Source of the DNA: Tricholoma matsutake
Taxonomy: Eukaryota; Basidiomycota; Agaricomycetes; Agaricales; Tricholomataceae
NCBI GenBank assembly: GCA_026075535.2
Contig: AP026550.1
Span: 1,302,001 to 1,366,000 of the forward strand
DNA: 64,000 bases
Direction of reading: 5' to 3'
Positions 22,233 to 34,739 of this stretch are shown here, one piece after another. Each line of letters begins with the position of its first letter. Positions within the stretch are counted from its first letter, which is position 1. The notes under the pieces were generated by a model. It was not told where the DNA came from. It did no database searches and was given only the letters and a program-made list of their open reading frames with translations. Position numbers and translations under genes: made by a program.

Positions 22233-25200
22233 AACAGTGGCCTGATATGACGCCAGTCACTGCTGTAGTCTCCCTAGGGTCTGTACTCTTAGCTACCATG
22301 AATAGACAATCTATGCGCCTGTCTATTCGGGTAGCTGAGTCAGACAACAGGAAAGACATTGCAATGAACGCGCTCCTTGACTCTGGAGCAGGAGGAGTCT
22401 TTATTGACTCAAAATTTGTTGAACAAGAAGGGATCAGGACATATCCCTTAGGCTGCACCATCTGGGCCACAAATGTAGATGGAACCATGAATGGGCAGGG
22501 AATGATCACCAGATGCATGAAAGGGAGGCTCCACATCAACAGGAGGAGCTACCCAATGGAATACCTAGTCGCTGGACTAGGCAAAGAATCAGTAATCCTG
22601 GGTCTGCCATGGCTGCAGGAGATAAACCTGATCATCGACTGGAAGAAGGGAACTTTTGAGTTCCGAGATGAAGAACGACGGGCTCAGATCAAACGAATCT
22701 TGGAGAAGACAAGAAGAGCCGAACGGGCCCTCCCAAACACCCTAAACCTTCCTAGGATAGATGCCGAAAGGGAGGCACCGAATGACAGAATGGCATGAAT
22801 TCAACACATCGTGGCCAAAACAAGACAGAGGCTCTCTGAAGAGAAAGAGAGGAGCCTTGCCCGAGCCAGATTGGCTGTGGCAAAAACAAGAAAAAGACTC
22901 TCCGAAGAGAAGGAGAGAAACCTTGCCTGAGCATGACTAGCCATGGCAAAAATGAAGGAAAGGCTTTCTGAAAAGAAAGCCAAAGAACTAAATTCCGCCC
23001 AGATAGCTGTCGCAAAGACCAGGAGCAGCAATACTCCTAAAGAAACCAGAAACCTTTAAGCAGCACGACGTGCTGTCACCAAAACCCAAGAGAACCAGAA
23101 GAAGAAACAACTGGAAAAGGGTAAAAACAATGAATGCGACAGGGCACGATGAATCGTGCAAAGGATGAAGGAACTGCTGACCTCCACAGGGGAGGAAAGC
23201 ACCAGCAAACAACACTCGAAAACAGCATTACGAAATAGGACAAAAGACCCTCATCAGGAGGCTACCCTGATACACGATCATGGAACCCCAGGTTATGGTA
23301 CTAATGACACCAGAATACCTATGCCCAGGGAGACTCCACCTCAAGTAAAGATCGAAGAGGTACCCGACAAAGAACTACTGGCAGACACAGGCATGGACAT
23401 ACGAATGACGAACCAGACCCCCAAATGAGACACAATCAAGGATGACTCGGTGTTGATCGCATATGTGCGAGGCAAACCGGTCATTGGCCTATTCGGACCA
23501 GACATAGAACTGGCCCTGATGGAGGAACATCGAGAGCCGACACACAGATACATCCAAAAAATGAACACAATCAGCAGGCTCATGAAAGGCAAGGGCTCCC
23601 CATGGTACCTACTCAACTCGGACATATGGATCAGAGCAAAGACATCCATATCCCAACAACTAGCACACGAGCAAGAGGAGGGAAAGGAGACTAGCCAATG
23701 GACCCTGGACGATTTACTGCCACCAGAATACCAGAAGTACAGACAGGTATTCGAGAAAGCCGCATCCGAATGATTCCCAGAATCAAGACCATGGGATCAT
23801 GTGATTGACCTGAAGGAAGGCTTTGTACCGAAGGATTGCAAAGTCTACCCATTGACGCCGAAAGAACAAGAGAAACTCAATGAGTTTCTAGATGAAAACC
23901 TGGAGAAAGGATACATCCAACCATCAAAATCATCCATGGCATCCCCGTTCTTCTTTGTGTCAAAGAAGGACTCCGACACTCTACAACCTTGCCAAGACTA
24001 TCGCTATCTGAACAAAGGAACAATCCAGAACAACTACCCCCTCCCACTGATTGGAGACCTCTTGGACAAGCTGAAGGGAGCGAAATTTTTCACAAAACTC
24101 AATATTCGATGGGGATATCACAATGTATGGATAAAGAAAGGAGATGAGTGGAAGGCAGCATTCAAGACTAACCGAGGGATATTTGAGCTAATGGTGATGT
24201 TCTTTGGGCTGTGCAACTCACCGGCAACATTCCAGGCCATGATGAACGATCTCTTCCGAGATATGCTAGATGAAGGATGGCTCGTCATCTATATGGACAA
24301 CATCCTGATCTTCTTGAAAACAGAAGAAGAACACTGGATAAGGACCGAAAGGGTCCTCAAATGACTACAGCAATGCGATCTCTACCTGAAAATAGAGAAG
24401 TGCAAGTTCAACGTGCAAGAAGTTGACTTCTTGGGCATGATCATCAGGCCTGACGAACTTGCAATGGACAACATGAAGCTGGCTGGGATCAAGGACTGGC
24501 CCACACCAAGGACAGTGAAGGATGTAAGATCCTTCCTAGGATTTGGGAACTTCTATCAAAAATTCATCGGACACTTCATGGATCTGGCTAGACCGCTGAA
24601 TGATTTGATGAAGAAAAACCAAAAATTCGAATGGACAAACGACTGCCAGCAGTCGTTCAACGCGATAAAAAAGGAAGTTCAATGAAGCCCCAGTACTGCT
24701 GATGCCAGACGCAACAAAACCATTTGTGGTGGAATCTGACACCTCAAAGTTTGCGACAGGCACAGTACTCAGACAACAGGACACCAATGGAGACTGGCAC
24801 CCATGCGGCTATATCTCGCATTCTTTCAACGAAGCGGAAAGAAATTACGAGATATATGACTGAGAACTATTGGGAGTAATCCGAGCACTGGAAACATGGA
24901 GACACTACCTACAGGGGACACCATTCCCTGTGATGGTACTGTCCGATCACAAGAACCTGACATACTTCTGTCAGCCACAGAAACTAAACCGATGACAGGC
25001 TAGATGGGCCATTTACTTGTCACAATTCAACCTGAAGCTACAACATGTACCAGGATCACAGATGGTACAATCTGACGCCCTATCGAGGAGAGCAGATCAC
25101 ATAGCTGAAGAAGACACCGATAATGAGGACAAGACCATCCTCACTGACAAACTGTTTGTCAAAACGATTGACACTGAGCTCCAGGAAGCCCTGGTCTCAG

Positions 25201-26618
25201 CAATAATGAAGGACGACCTTGTAAATGATGCTTTACGAGCCCTGAAGAACAATGGAACCCCCCCGATCAAGTCTGCATTGGAGGACTGGAAATTTGAAGA
25301 TGGCCTGCTCTTTTTCAAAGACAGGTGCTATGTGCCACAGGATGAGACCCTCCACCAAGCGATCATACAGAAATATCATGATAGCATCATGACAGGGCAC
25401 CCTGGACAATGGCAGATGATCAAACTAATCCGACGAGACTACTGGTGGCCAGGAATGGCCAACTTCATCAAGAAGTACGTCGAAGGCTGCACAAAGTGCC
25501 AGCAAATGAAGATCAACACCCACCCGACGACCCCACCCCCGACACCAATATCATCCGATGCCAGCAGACCATTTGAGCTGGTAACAACAGATTTTATTAT
25601 GAACCTGCCCGTAATAAATGGATTTGACTCAATCATGGTCATGGTAGACCATGGTCTTATGAAGGGGGTAATTTTTATCCCTTGCACAAAGACAATTGAT
25701 GCACTTGGCACTGCAGACCTCTACCTGCGCCATGTGTACACAAGATTTGGACTCCCCGGAAGAATCATCTCAGGCAGAGACCCTCGATTCACATCCAAAC
25801 TCTTCCAAGAACTCAGACGACTGCTTGGAATCAAGCTATCCATGAGCACCACCTATCACCCCCAGACCGATGGAGAAATGGAGCGAGTAAACCAAGAACT
25901 AGAGGTTTACCTCTGCATGTTCTGTTTGAACAAACCAGAAGATTGGGAGCGTTATCTCCCAACAGCAGAATTCGCGCATAACCAGAAGACGCACTCCACA
26001 GTAAAACATTCGCTGTTTTACTTGATGATGGGATATCAGCCACGTGCTATCCCCACCCCTTATGAAAAGATGAACATGCCGGCCACCAAACAGAGAATCC
26101 AAGAACTTCTCTCTGCAAGAAGGGAAGCTCTTGCCGCACACGAACTAGCCAGACAGGCTATGGCTGCCTGAACGAAAGGGTGATACAAACTGTTCAAGGT
26201 TGGAGAACAAGTATGGCTTGACTCCAAGAACCTAAAGATTGGCTACCCAATGGGAAAATTGGCACCAAAACGAGAAGGGCCCTTCATGATTGAAGATGCC
26301 CTGTCAAGAACGACATACCAATTGAAACTGCTGCCGAGATGGAAGATCCACCTGGTATTCCATGCGGCTTTACTCACACGATACCATGAGAACGACACTC
26401 ATGGACAAAACTTCCTGACTCCACCACCTGACCTCGTGGAAGGAGAAAACAAATACGAGGTGGAAGCGATCATCACACACAAGAAGCACGGCAAGACAGG
26501 CCATTACCTCATGAAATGGGTTGACTACCCGACATCCGAAAACACATGGGAACCCAAATCAAACCTAAAGAATGCCCCCGAGATCCTGACAGCATATAAG
26601 AAGAGGTACCACCTCTAA
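22229..26618 (+). pseudogene. Gypsy-1 pol (PR-RT-RNaseH-IN-chromodomain), inactivated
   Basis: Domains in order: aspartic protease (LLDSGAGGVFID, 22,374); a Lys/Glu/Arg-rich linker with a repeated KTRxRLSEEKE motif (22,805-23,000); RT ([33 protein letters not shown], catalytic YMDN at about 24,292); RNase H ([10 protein letters not shown], 24,735); integrase with an H-H-C-C zinc domain (25,370-25,505), core TTDFIMN (25,588) and HPQTDGEMERVNQE; and a chromodomain (YEVEAIITHK...WVDYP..ENTWEP, 26,454-26,560). At least six TGA stops and one frameshift near 24,680 disable it. The stop TAA overlaps the next ORF start. Confidence 0.9.
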
Positions 26619-27275
26619 TGGAAACCCAAAAACCCCCCTCCCTTCCCACAACGACACTCCCCAATATGCCTGCCGAACGATGATTTACCCAAGAATACCT
26701 ATGAAACCGATTGAACGCTGACGCCCTTCGCATTCACCTCGCCCACGATCCACTGAAATACCATCTAGCCAGGATGTGCTTCTACTATGTGAGCACTATC
26801 AAACAGATGGAACAAAATCTAGAAGAAGCAATGAACGATGCAGACACCCTGGGGATTGAGCAAACAATCCAGGAAATGATTGCACCACAGTCAGACAGAC
26901 TGAGAACAGCTGAGGAGAGACCTCACACCCCTTTAGGTCGACACAGATGACCACCGACCTTGCTCTCGCCATTCAGCGAGCAGAGCGACAGGGACAAACA
27001 ACGAGCTCTCTCTGGAGGCTCCTCCTGTTCTATGAAGAACCCAAAGATCATGCCTAGGGCACCTGAAATAATTGATCTGACCATCCCTGAACCCGAACCA
27101 AAAACCACCCAACCACCTTGGTCCCCCCCCACACATGAGACATGCCAGATGTTTCATCTGCTAAGAGATAGGCCATTTCAGCCTGATTTGCCCATGATAT
27201 ATTTGCAAGTATTGCAAACAGCGAGGCCCTGGACACTATAAGATGAACTGCCTGGAGAAACCTCAGAAAGATTGA
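26618..27275 (+). pseudogene. Gypsy-1 ORF3, zinc-knuckle protein after pol
   Basis: ATG at 26,618-26,620 overlaps the pol stop by one base (TAATG). The reading frame, with TGA stops near 26,680, 26,700 and 26,948, encodes a helical block (IHLAHDP.KYHLARMCFYY...NLEEAMNDADTLGIEQ, 26,735-26,865), a short EIIDLTIPEPEPKTTQPPWSPP segment and the remains of two zinc knuckles near 27,140-27,250, now frameshifted. Gypsy-2 carries the intact counterpart at 39,968-40,654. The product might bind RNA or DNA. Its function is unknown. Confidence 0.75.
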
Positions 27276-27770
27276 GAGACCAATCAAAGAGAAGCAAAAC
27301 ACAGACAGCGGCTCTTCTTTAACTCCAGATACAATGATTTTGATGGCGACGCGATGGGAAACATGACAGGAGAGCCATATAGAAGGATTTAAAAGGCAGA
27401 GCTCAAGACGATGGCATGACAAGACAGACCCATGCTCACAGGGATTACAATCCTTGCCATCGTCGTTGGCACAACCCTGGATGCAGTGGCAGACCTAACC
27501 TTCGCATTTTGCCTCTATGCCATCTTCTGAACAGAACCTGAGCCCCCAATTACAGACGTTGAATTTGCCATCCTGCAACGCCCCCCTTTCAACGATACTA
27601 CTGACTCCTTGACACCAGTTCCACACTTTGACCTAAATCTTTGTCTCTCCTTCGTGGTCTGATCAGGCGTGGTCTGGTTATGTGGGTAGGTTGGGGTCGA
27701 GGGGTATGATGGAGGAATAATTCATGTCCAAACTCGGACCATGATCAGGTTCTTCTGGTTTGCGCTGCCC
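27276..27770 (+). other. Gypsy-1 3' untranslated tail, truncated; 3' LTR missing
   Basis: The block at 27,330-27,380 (ATGACAGGAGAGCCATATAG) aligns with the tail of Gypsy-2. A hydrophobic 30-codon stretch (27,432-27,530) has no counterpart I can name. A purine-rich tract GATGGAGGAATAA lies near 27,707. No sequence resembling the 5' LTR follows. Element C begins at about 27,770. Confidence 0.55.
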
Positions 27771-27964
27771 TAGGTAGTGAAAAATGTGCAACCCACGCCC
27801 ACGCCCACCCAATCCCCTCCTCCCCATTCAAATGGGATGTGAGGCTGTCAACACAGGCTAGGAGGGTGCAGAGGGATGCCAGGAGACCCTGGAAGGGGGG
27901 TACCTGCCTAGTAAGCACCCACCAACTTCTGTACTCGTGCCATGTTGCACTGACATGCCCAAAC

Positions 27965-27995
<31 letters not shown>

Positions 27996-27999
27996 AAAG
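27965..27999. repeat. Poly-C/poly-A simple repeat
   Basis: A run of more than 20 C residues is followed by about 12 A residues. Run length is unreliable in any assembly. Confidence 0.9.
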
Positions 28000-28047
28000 A
28001 AAAAAACAGAAATCCAGACAGGGGACAACAGTGATGAATGATGACAA

Positions 28048-28354
28048 GCCACCCACCCCCAGCCTCACGAGCAACTGCTCATGGGGTGGATCGTGGGTGG
28101 AATGATGCCCAGGCGCAGGGACAGGAGACAACTACAACACACCACCCGCCCCCAGCCTCATGAGCAACTGCTTGTGGGGTGGATCGTGGGTGGAACGACA
28201 ATGGTGACAAGCCACCCACCCCCAGCCTCACAAGCAACTGCTCGTGGGGTGGAACATGGGTGGAATGGCGCCCAGGTGCAGGGATAGGAGATGACAATGC
28301 ACCACCCACCCCCAGCCTCATGAGCAACTGCTTGTGGGGTGGATTGTGGGTGGA
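28048..28354 (+). repeat. Four near-identical self-folding units (copy C)
   Basis: Each unit of about 53 bp reads CCACCC(A/G)CCCCCAGCCTCA, then (T/C)GAGCAACTGCT(C/T), then GTGGGGTGGAT(C/T)GTGGGTGG. The first and last parts are complementary. Units at 28,049, 28,142, 28,211 and 28,302 are separated by 20-40 unrelated bases. Confidence 0.8.
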
Positions 28355-28732
28355 AGGACAGACAACGGCAGGGTTGCATCCCCTCCCCCTCCCCTGCACT
28401 TTGTGTGGGGAGGGATTCTTTTTGTACTTTTAATTATTTATTAGTATTGTGCCCCCCCTCCCCCATTTTGCATGGGGGAGGGATTTTTTTCTTCATGTTT
28501 TTACCTCCCCCCTCACGTTCAGCATGAGGGGTTAGCTTTTTATGTATATAAATAAAACTCCCTCTTGCATCTTGTGAGAGGGAGGATTTTTTGTTTATCT
28601 ATGTAATCACAATCATCCCCACTCCCTCGCATTCAATGTGAGGGATGTGGTTAATTAAAAAAATTTGATCTTTCACTACTCCGAAAAAAATTAGAGTGTC
28701 ATGAATAAACATTATATTACTATCTAATAATT

Positions 28733-28824
28733 CTCCTGTGGCTCAACTGGTTAAGCACACATGTTTGGTTTGTCATGTGATCACTCTAATCAAGATGTCT
28801 TGAGTTCAATCCTTACTCTGCACA
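28733..28824 (+). repeat. tRNA-like Pol III segment of element C
   Basis: TGTGGCTCAACTGGTTAAGC (A-box region) and GAGTTCAATCCTTACTC (B-box region) closely match the right tRNA-like segment of element B, with an enlarged middle. It is followed by ATATTTTGTAGGCACTTTGA, also shared with B. Confidence 0.6.
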
Positions 28825-28904
28825 AATATATTTTGTAGGCACTTTGACAACTTAAGACTTGAAATTTGACTATCCATTAGGGTATATACTCTAAGTTGAG
28901 GATC

Positions 28905-29045
28905 TGGAGTAACCAGAATCTGGTCGGAATAACCGGAATAACTGGACTCCAATTGGAATAACTGGACTCTGACCGGAATAACTGGACTCCAACCAGAATA
29001 ATTGGACTCCAACTGGAATAACTGGACTCCAACCGGAATAGGTGG
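28905..29045. repeat. Tandem array GGAATAACTGGACTCC (terminus of C)
   Basis: Six or seven units of about 20 bp (GGAATAACTGGACTCCAACC with small changes) end at CCGGAATAGGTGGGGGAGGG. This resembles the G-rich outer end of element B (GGAATACGGGGGGGAG). Confidence 0.8.
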
Positions 29046-29049
29046 GGGA

Positions 29050-30678
29050 GGGTAAATTACAGGCTGAAGCCCATGTTCCTCCCAAACTCATCCACTTTAA
29101 GCTGACAGGGGAAGACATGGAAATCCTAGAAGCCAGAAAGGAACAATGGTGAGTGGGAGATCATTCACAGTGGAACAAAATTGGTCAGAAAGTTTAGGAT
29201 GAAATGAAGAAAAAGAATCCCCACTGGTCTAGGGAAGATAAGGAGTTGAGGAAGAAGGTCAGTTCATGAATTGAAAAGTATTTTGCAATGGGTTTGAACA
29301 GGGCATTTTTGAACAGGGTGTATATGCTTGGTTCCATACATACAGAAGAACTAGAGAATCATCCGAGAAATTTAAGGGGATCAAGAAATGGACAGGTAGA
29401 AGGGTTCTCACTGTTCAGGCAAAAGGGGAGTTAAAGGAAATGATTCAAGGAAAAACAGGTGGATGGGTAGAAGATACTTCATGCAAAGCAGACAATCAAA
29501 AGGCATTTGGCACATACCAGAAGGAGTTGAGTAACATTTGGGGGAAGACATTGGAAGCAGAGAAAAGGAAGATGGAGGACCTGGCTGATATATGGAATCG
29601 AATGGGTCCCCCAGCTGAGGAGCAAGCAAGGTAGGTCATTCACATTGAATATTGGTATTATCAATACTAATGCAGAACAGGAATGCAAAACAGGCTCATA
29701 AGCATGTGAAGTCCTTCTGCAAGCAAATGAAAAAGTCTTGCAGAATGGACTGTTTGGTATTAACATGCCACAAGGACGTGAATGGAGTACTTGTCATGAA
29801 CACGTTAAGTCTTTTCACTGTCTGAATTTGTTTCTGCCAGTTAAACCTTTTTCTTTGTAGGCATGAATCTATGGGAGATCTCAGAGGGAAGTCTTTCTTC
29901 CAAGTAAACAAAGATTGGGATACCAAGCCAATCATGGGGCTTCTAAACATGCATGCAAAGGAGATGTATTGTAAATGGATAATTTCTCATGGGAAAGATT
30001 CAAAATAATTGTCTTTTGTTAGCTGCAGCTGAAGAAGCAAAGTTCCAAGTTCCGATTGGAACCTCAAGTCAAAAGCCATATGTTCAGTTGGATATGGATG
30101 CCAACAGGAATCCATTGCTTCCTGAGCCTACTGACTGGCTGAGCAAATGAATGGATAAGAAAGCATTAATCAGGTCACATGTCGGGTCAGCATATCATCA
30201 GTGGGTCGGCAATCATATTTTCATTCTCATCCCTGATGACTTGTCAGGTCTGGCTTGCAGTGATGTATGTGCAATCCCTCCTTGGATGTCATTCATTGAA
30301 GATCCCGATAAGTACTTTGGGTCGGATCAGATTCCTGATGGTTTCAAGCTTATGGATCCATCAAAGATGAAGGACCACCAGATCAAGGAGATTTTGACAT
30401 TTTGGTACTCTAATCAGGAAAGTGATGGTTTCGATTTCAAATTCTATCGAGACAAAAAATTGAGGGGAAAGAAAAGATCAAGAGATGATTCCAATTCCAA
30501 TTCAAATTCAAATGCTGATTCTGATGCCAAAACACCAAGCTGCCCAAGCCGCCCAAGGACCAGGAAGAGTCAGAGGGAGGGTAAAGGCAAAGAAAAGAGG
30601 GTGGAGAAGCCTGAGGAAAGGTGGACTGACCATATTGTTCCAGATTCAAGATGGCATAAATGGAGGGCTCCACATTAA
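29050..30678 (+). pseudogene. Decayed multi-exon gene, unknown family (composite gene 1)
   Basis: Plus-strand blocks at 29,095-29,634, 29,860-29,990 and 30,030-30,678 read as one protein with introns and breaks. They include YQKELSNIWGKTLEAEKRKMEDLADIW and GPPAEEQA (29,510-29,630), HESMGDLRGKSFF (29,863) and a C-terminal region beginning KALIRSHVGSAYHQW (30,155) with GLACSDVCAIPPW. It ends in an Asn/Ser-rich stretch (SNSNSNSNADSD) and a basic tail (KSQREGKGKEKR). From memory, similar proteins with a 'WN..GPP...Q' block are common in mushroom genomes without known function. There is a possible TGA at 30,147. Confidence 0.4.
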
Positions 30679-31150
30679 ATGAGGATGAGGAATCAGGTGA
30701 AGTGTTTGGTTTCAAATTGGTCAATCAGATGGAGTCATCGGAAGAGGAAGATGTAACACAGTCTGGACAACCAGAAGCCGGGCCAAGCAAGACACCAATT
30801 CCAATTGCAGGAAATTCCAAAGATAGCATGATGCATCCAGTTAGGAAACAGCAGAAGCTCAGCCTGGGGAAGGAACTTGTTTGAAAGAGTATGATGCAAC
30901 CATTAAGCAAACAGACTGGTAGGGCCATGGATACTGGGAAGAGTGCCAACACTGCGACAAATGAGTATGAGATTCAGGGGGGGATCAGCAGGAACCAGAG
31001 ATGATGCAGAAAGGAAAGGTGATGAAATTGAGGTTGGCTGAGAAGATAAAGGAACCACCGAAGAAGAAGGCAAAATTTTCTATCAATGTTCCTGCTCATT
31101 CACAGTCTTTGAGTAAGCTTGGTCTATTTTGTCCAAGATGATGAATAATT
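30679..31150 (+). other. Possible C-terminal continuation of composite gene 1
   Basis: Short acidic and Lys-rich frames (SSEEEDVTQSGQPEAGPSK; later KLRLAEKIKEPPKKKAK) suggest disordered tail coding broken by stops. Confidence 0.3.
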
Positions 31151-31384
31151 GAAATGTCCTGCAGTTTTAAAGCCCCCTCCAAGGTGGTCCAACTGAAAAA
31201 CCAGTACCAATAAGTGAGCAGTCTAATTTAAAGATTATTCCAAAGAACACAGAGATGAAGAAACCAAAGGGAAGGAAAATGTAAAGATAGAAAAGTATCC
31301 AGACAAGCATAGTGGCCCTTTATTTTGATTTTCAAACATTCATTATATGTATTTATCCTTGCATACAGTAAGTATGAACCATTT

Positions 31385-31775
31385 ATTTGTTGAGGGTTAT
31401 GACATGACACAACCTCCCATGACCCAATAAAATGACCCAATAAAATGACCCAACAAATGACCCAACAGAATGATCAGACAAAGTGACCCGACAAAATGAC
31501 CCGACAGAATGACCCAACAAATAACCCAACAAATGACCCAACAAAATGTGTTTTGTCAGGTCATTTGTTGGGTCATTCTGTTGGGTCATTTTGTCAGGTC
31601 ATTTTGTCAGGTCATTCTGTTGGATCATTTTGTCAGGTCATTTTGTTGGGTCATTTTGTTGGGTCATTTGTCAGGTCATTCTGTTGAGTCATTTGTCAGG
31701 TTGTTTTGTCAGGTCATTTGTTGGGTCATTCTGTCTGGTCATTTGTTGGGTCATTTTATCGGGTCATTTTATGTA
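31385..31775. repeat. Large imperfect palindrome of a 13-mer (GACCCAACAAAAT)
   Basis: From about 31,395 to 31,547 the word GACCC(A/G)ACA(A)AAT repeats about nine times. From 31,550 to 31,770 its complement ATTTTGT(T/C)(G/A)GGTC repeats about fifteen times. The two halves meet at a centre near 31,548 and would fold into one long stem. It separates composite gene 1 from gene 2. Confidence 0.85.
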
Positions 31776-31875
31776 TGAGCACTTTTCTCAAGATTGCATG
31801 CAGTAAGCCATAAATGCACATTTACTACTATCATACCAAAGCTGTTGAGGATAATAAATCTAACACTACTTCACA

Positions 31876-33690
31876 TTAAAGTAATGTTTCCCAGTTATGC
31901 TGATGATTGCTGTCCAATTTTTCATCAGATTCATTGATGGCCATGGCAAAAGAATCTGTATCATATTCATCTTCTATCCCTGACACCAGAGATTGCATTA
32001 TCCTGGGCATGACCATCCTAGGTTGCTCAGCCTCCTCTTCCTTTGTCAATGCACAACCACTCTCATCTCCATTCTCAACCTCTGACATGGTATTCAAGGC
32101 AGCCTCCAGGGCTACTACTTGTGAGCACATCTCTCGATGATCCTGACCACTGGCCCAAACTGCATGGGATGGTCCTGCAACAGGTCGTTCTTCCTCCATT
32201 GCAATGTCAGCAGTTCGATGATACTGATGAGAAGGATTCAGACTTGGTGTAATCCTGAGTTTGTTCAGCTGTAACATGCTGGGCTGAATAATGTCGTTGA
32301 AGACTCTTGAACTCCTCGGAGTGATAAAGGGTGATGTGAAATGATCAGGGGGATAAGGGGATGGATATGGGACAATGTTCATAGAATGTGAGGGATAGGG
32401 TGATAACAAAAAGTGGGATGGTGGCATGCTGAAACACTCCATGGCACCTCCATCCTCAGGCATTCGGTGGTCAGAGGGCATTGTAGGTTGGGACATGACT
32501 GTAGTCAATGTTTGCCAATGCTGTTCCAGGAGTGCAGTATGGGTATTGTGGCTGCTGATAAGCACCCTTTGGCTCATTTCCATTGCTACCATCATCTCCT
32601 TCATCTTCCTCATCTCCTCTCAAATCTCTGCCACTTCCTTTGTTAGTCAGTTATTCTCCCATTGAAGCTGTTGCACCATCACCATTTCACCCTCAATGCT
32701 CACCTCACTGTTGTTGACAACTCGGACAGCCTCACTGACCTGTTCCCCTTTCCAATGTACAAAGTAAAGGTACTCCGATGGTACCTGCCCCAATGGATGT
32801 ACTGTTACTGCCCCTGGACTCCCTCGGCAGGTCTCTCCACCATCCGACATGGCTTTGTCCTCGTCTGTCTTCCTGGATTTCAACTTGGATCAACTTCTTG
32901 GCTTTGCTTTTCCTTTCGCCTTTGGTGTCGCCACTGCTGTCCTTGTTGGTTTTGAAGTCATCCCTCTCTTTGGTGTCACTGGTGGCTTTGGCATTGATCC
33001 CCTGCTTGGGGTTGATGAAGCCTTAGCTGCCTCAGGTGGCCTTGAAGTGCTTCGGGTCCTGGTTGATTGCTGTAGGTGTGGGTTCAATGAGGAGGGTTCC
33101 AACATGTTTTCCTCACCCAATGCAGGTGTTGTTGGGGTTGCTAGTGGTTCTGACTTGATGACCTGTGTCTTTCCTTCCTTTGTCACTGTTGCTTTCCCTC
33201 TTGTCCACCACTCCCCAACAACCTTTGTACACTTCTGCTTGTGACCTCAACATGACAAACAAGCTGAGTTGCCCGCATACATGCATCTCACCTCCAGCTT
33301 CACACACCTTGCACAAGCCTCCATGTTGCCCACATTTGGTGTAGGTGCGGTCTCTTTTCCAGGCTTCATGCTTGATTTGGACATTGTTGCCTTGGGTTGT
33401 GATGTTCTTGAGGGTTGTGATGACCCCTCTGCAAGCTGGTCGGCCTCCTCCGAATCCACATCCATTACCTCTGTATTCCCAATTTTCTTTGTCCCTGATT
33501 CTTCATGATCCTCTGCCATATCCTTCTGCTTTCCTTTAATGTCCTCCTTCTTCATCCTGCTCCACCCTCTCTCTCCTGCTTCTTCCAATGGGGCCTCTTC
33601 CTTTCTCGCCTCATCAGAAGAGTCATTCACATACTTGCTGCTTTTGATATGAGTCTGTGAATGGCTCCTCTATCCCTTGGGAGTCATTTT
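31876..33690 (-). pseudogene. Cysteine-cluster protein gene (composite gene 2), in-frame TGAs
   Basis: A single minus-strand frame runs about 600 codons, interrupted only by stops at 33,247 (TGA within CLSC.GHKQKC), near 32,887, near 32,645 and near 32,615. Around 33,295 it has CARCVKLEVRC, then CLSC, then KQKC, a repeated C-x2-C / C-x6-C pattern resembling a fungal zinc cluster. Flanks are acidic (VDSEEADQLAEG) and Ser/Thr/Pro-rich basic (TPKAKGKAKP). The C-terminal third has a coiled-coil-like EEMRKMKEMM and a Pro-rich region. It is possibly DNA-binding, and possibly encoded by the founding transposon. Confidence 0.5.
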
Positions 33691-34739
33691 CGAAAGCTGG
33701 TATTGTTTGGATGGATCCACTGTCATTCTGGCCAAGGGAATGCTATGATGACTTGAAGCCAGGCCAGTTGAAGTGGGAGGTGGGAATGATTTGTAAGATT
33801 TCATCCCTCAAATGAATCTGGATGTTGCCTGGGATGACGATTGGATTTATGATAGAGGCAGCCACTCCATTCCGAACTGCACAAGGTACTATATGTGATT
33901 CAATATGTAGATAATTTAAGCTAAACTAAGTGAAACCTACCTGGTGTCTGACGCCCTTCTGAAAACCACTCCTGAGTACTGCTGCCCTCCTCTGAAAGCA
34001 TCGAGTGGTACCACAACAAGGGGTCCTCCTGCTTTATCTTGCCAAAGTTGACTTCTGTTCCTTGAGTATCAGCTCGGTCAAGCTGCAAGGCCATGCTGAT
34101 GAGCAGACAAGATGGGACAAAGTTGTATCAGCCATCTCCCTCACATTCTGGTACATCTTGAGCACCCGATGAAGTAGTGAACTAGGAAATACAGTTAGAA
34201 ACTAATTGACAGATAAATTGAGTTAACTTACAATCCAACTCTTCAACTTTTCCTCATTTACTGTATAGCCTTGGCCATGTTGGAGAAGAATGATCTCCAG
34301 CTTGCACTCGTCAATCCATACCAACAACTGTTGCCCGATGAGGGTATTCAATCCCTGATTTGATAGAAATGATACATTATAGGATGGAATTTGGATAGTT
34401 AGCAAACATACTGGTGAGTTTGGAAGTTCTTGAAGGAGTAGCAAAAGATCTTCATCACCTCTGAAGATGGCCTTTGTGATGGATCAATGGAGATGCGGTT
34501 GAATGGAAGGGAGGATGTTGTTGATGTAAGATTTGGCAACTTGATTGTAGGAAGGCATTTGTAGAGTTGATATCCAAAGCTGAAGGGTGAAGTATTGTTA
34601 ATTAATTGAGTGAACGATGTTGAAGTAGTGGATGGGTATTGTTTTTGAGAATTGGATTGGAACCATGTGGTCAGTCAATTGATCGATCGAGAACATGTGT
34701 ACTAAAACAAGTTCAAACATCCCCAAAACCAATATTCCA
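33691..34739 (-). other. Probable 5' exons of composite gene 2 and shared promoter region
   Basis: Minus frames at 34,444-34,223 (LLVWIDECKLEIILLQHGQGY) and near 34,190-33,960 look coding and may be N-terminal exons of the cysteine-cluster gene. The 34,450-34,739 interval would then be a divergent promoter shared with composite gene 3. This is uncertain. Confidence 0.3.

Larger units (their letters stand above)
27770..29045 (+). mobile_element. Dispersed structured element, copy C (left end missing)
   Basis: It starts within the C-rich body (CCCCATTCAAATGGGATGTG at 27,822) and so lacks the hairpin and intron-like module. It has four very regular folding units (28,048-28,354) and a series of hairpin-forming GC tracts spaced by T runs (28,380-28,660). 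A tRNA-like segment follows at 28,733-28,824. The terminal array of GGAATAACTGGACTCC units (28,910-29,045) completes the right end. It abuts truncated Gypsy-1. Confidence 0.7.

Noticed and set aside
28048..28354. The regularly spaced hairpin units as a CRISPR array
   Set aside because: Units are long self-complementary sequences with short unequal gaps in a eukaryotic transposon setting. No cas-like gene or unique 30-bp spacers are present.
28380..28680. GC hairpins followed by T runs as bacterial-type terminators
   Set aside because: The organism is fungal. The runs are part of element C and have related forms in element B. They might act as Pol III stops, but nothing shows this.
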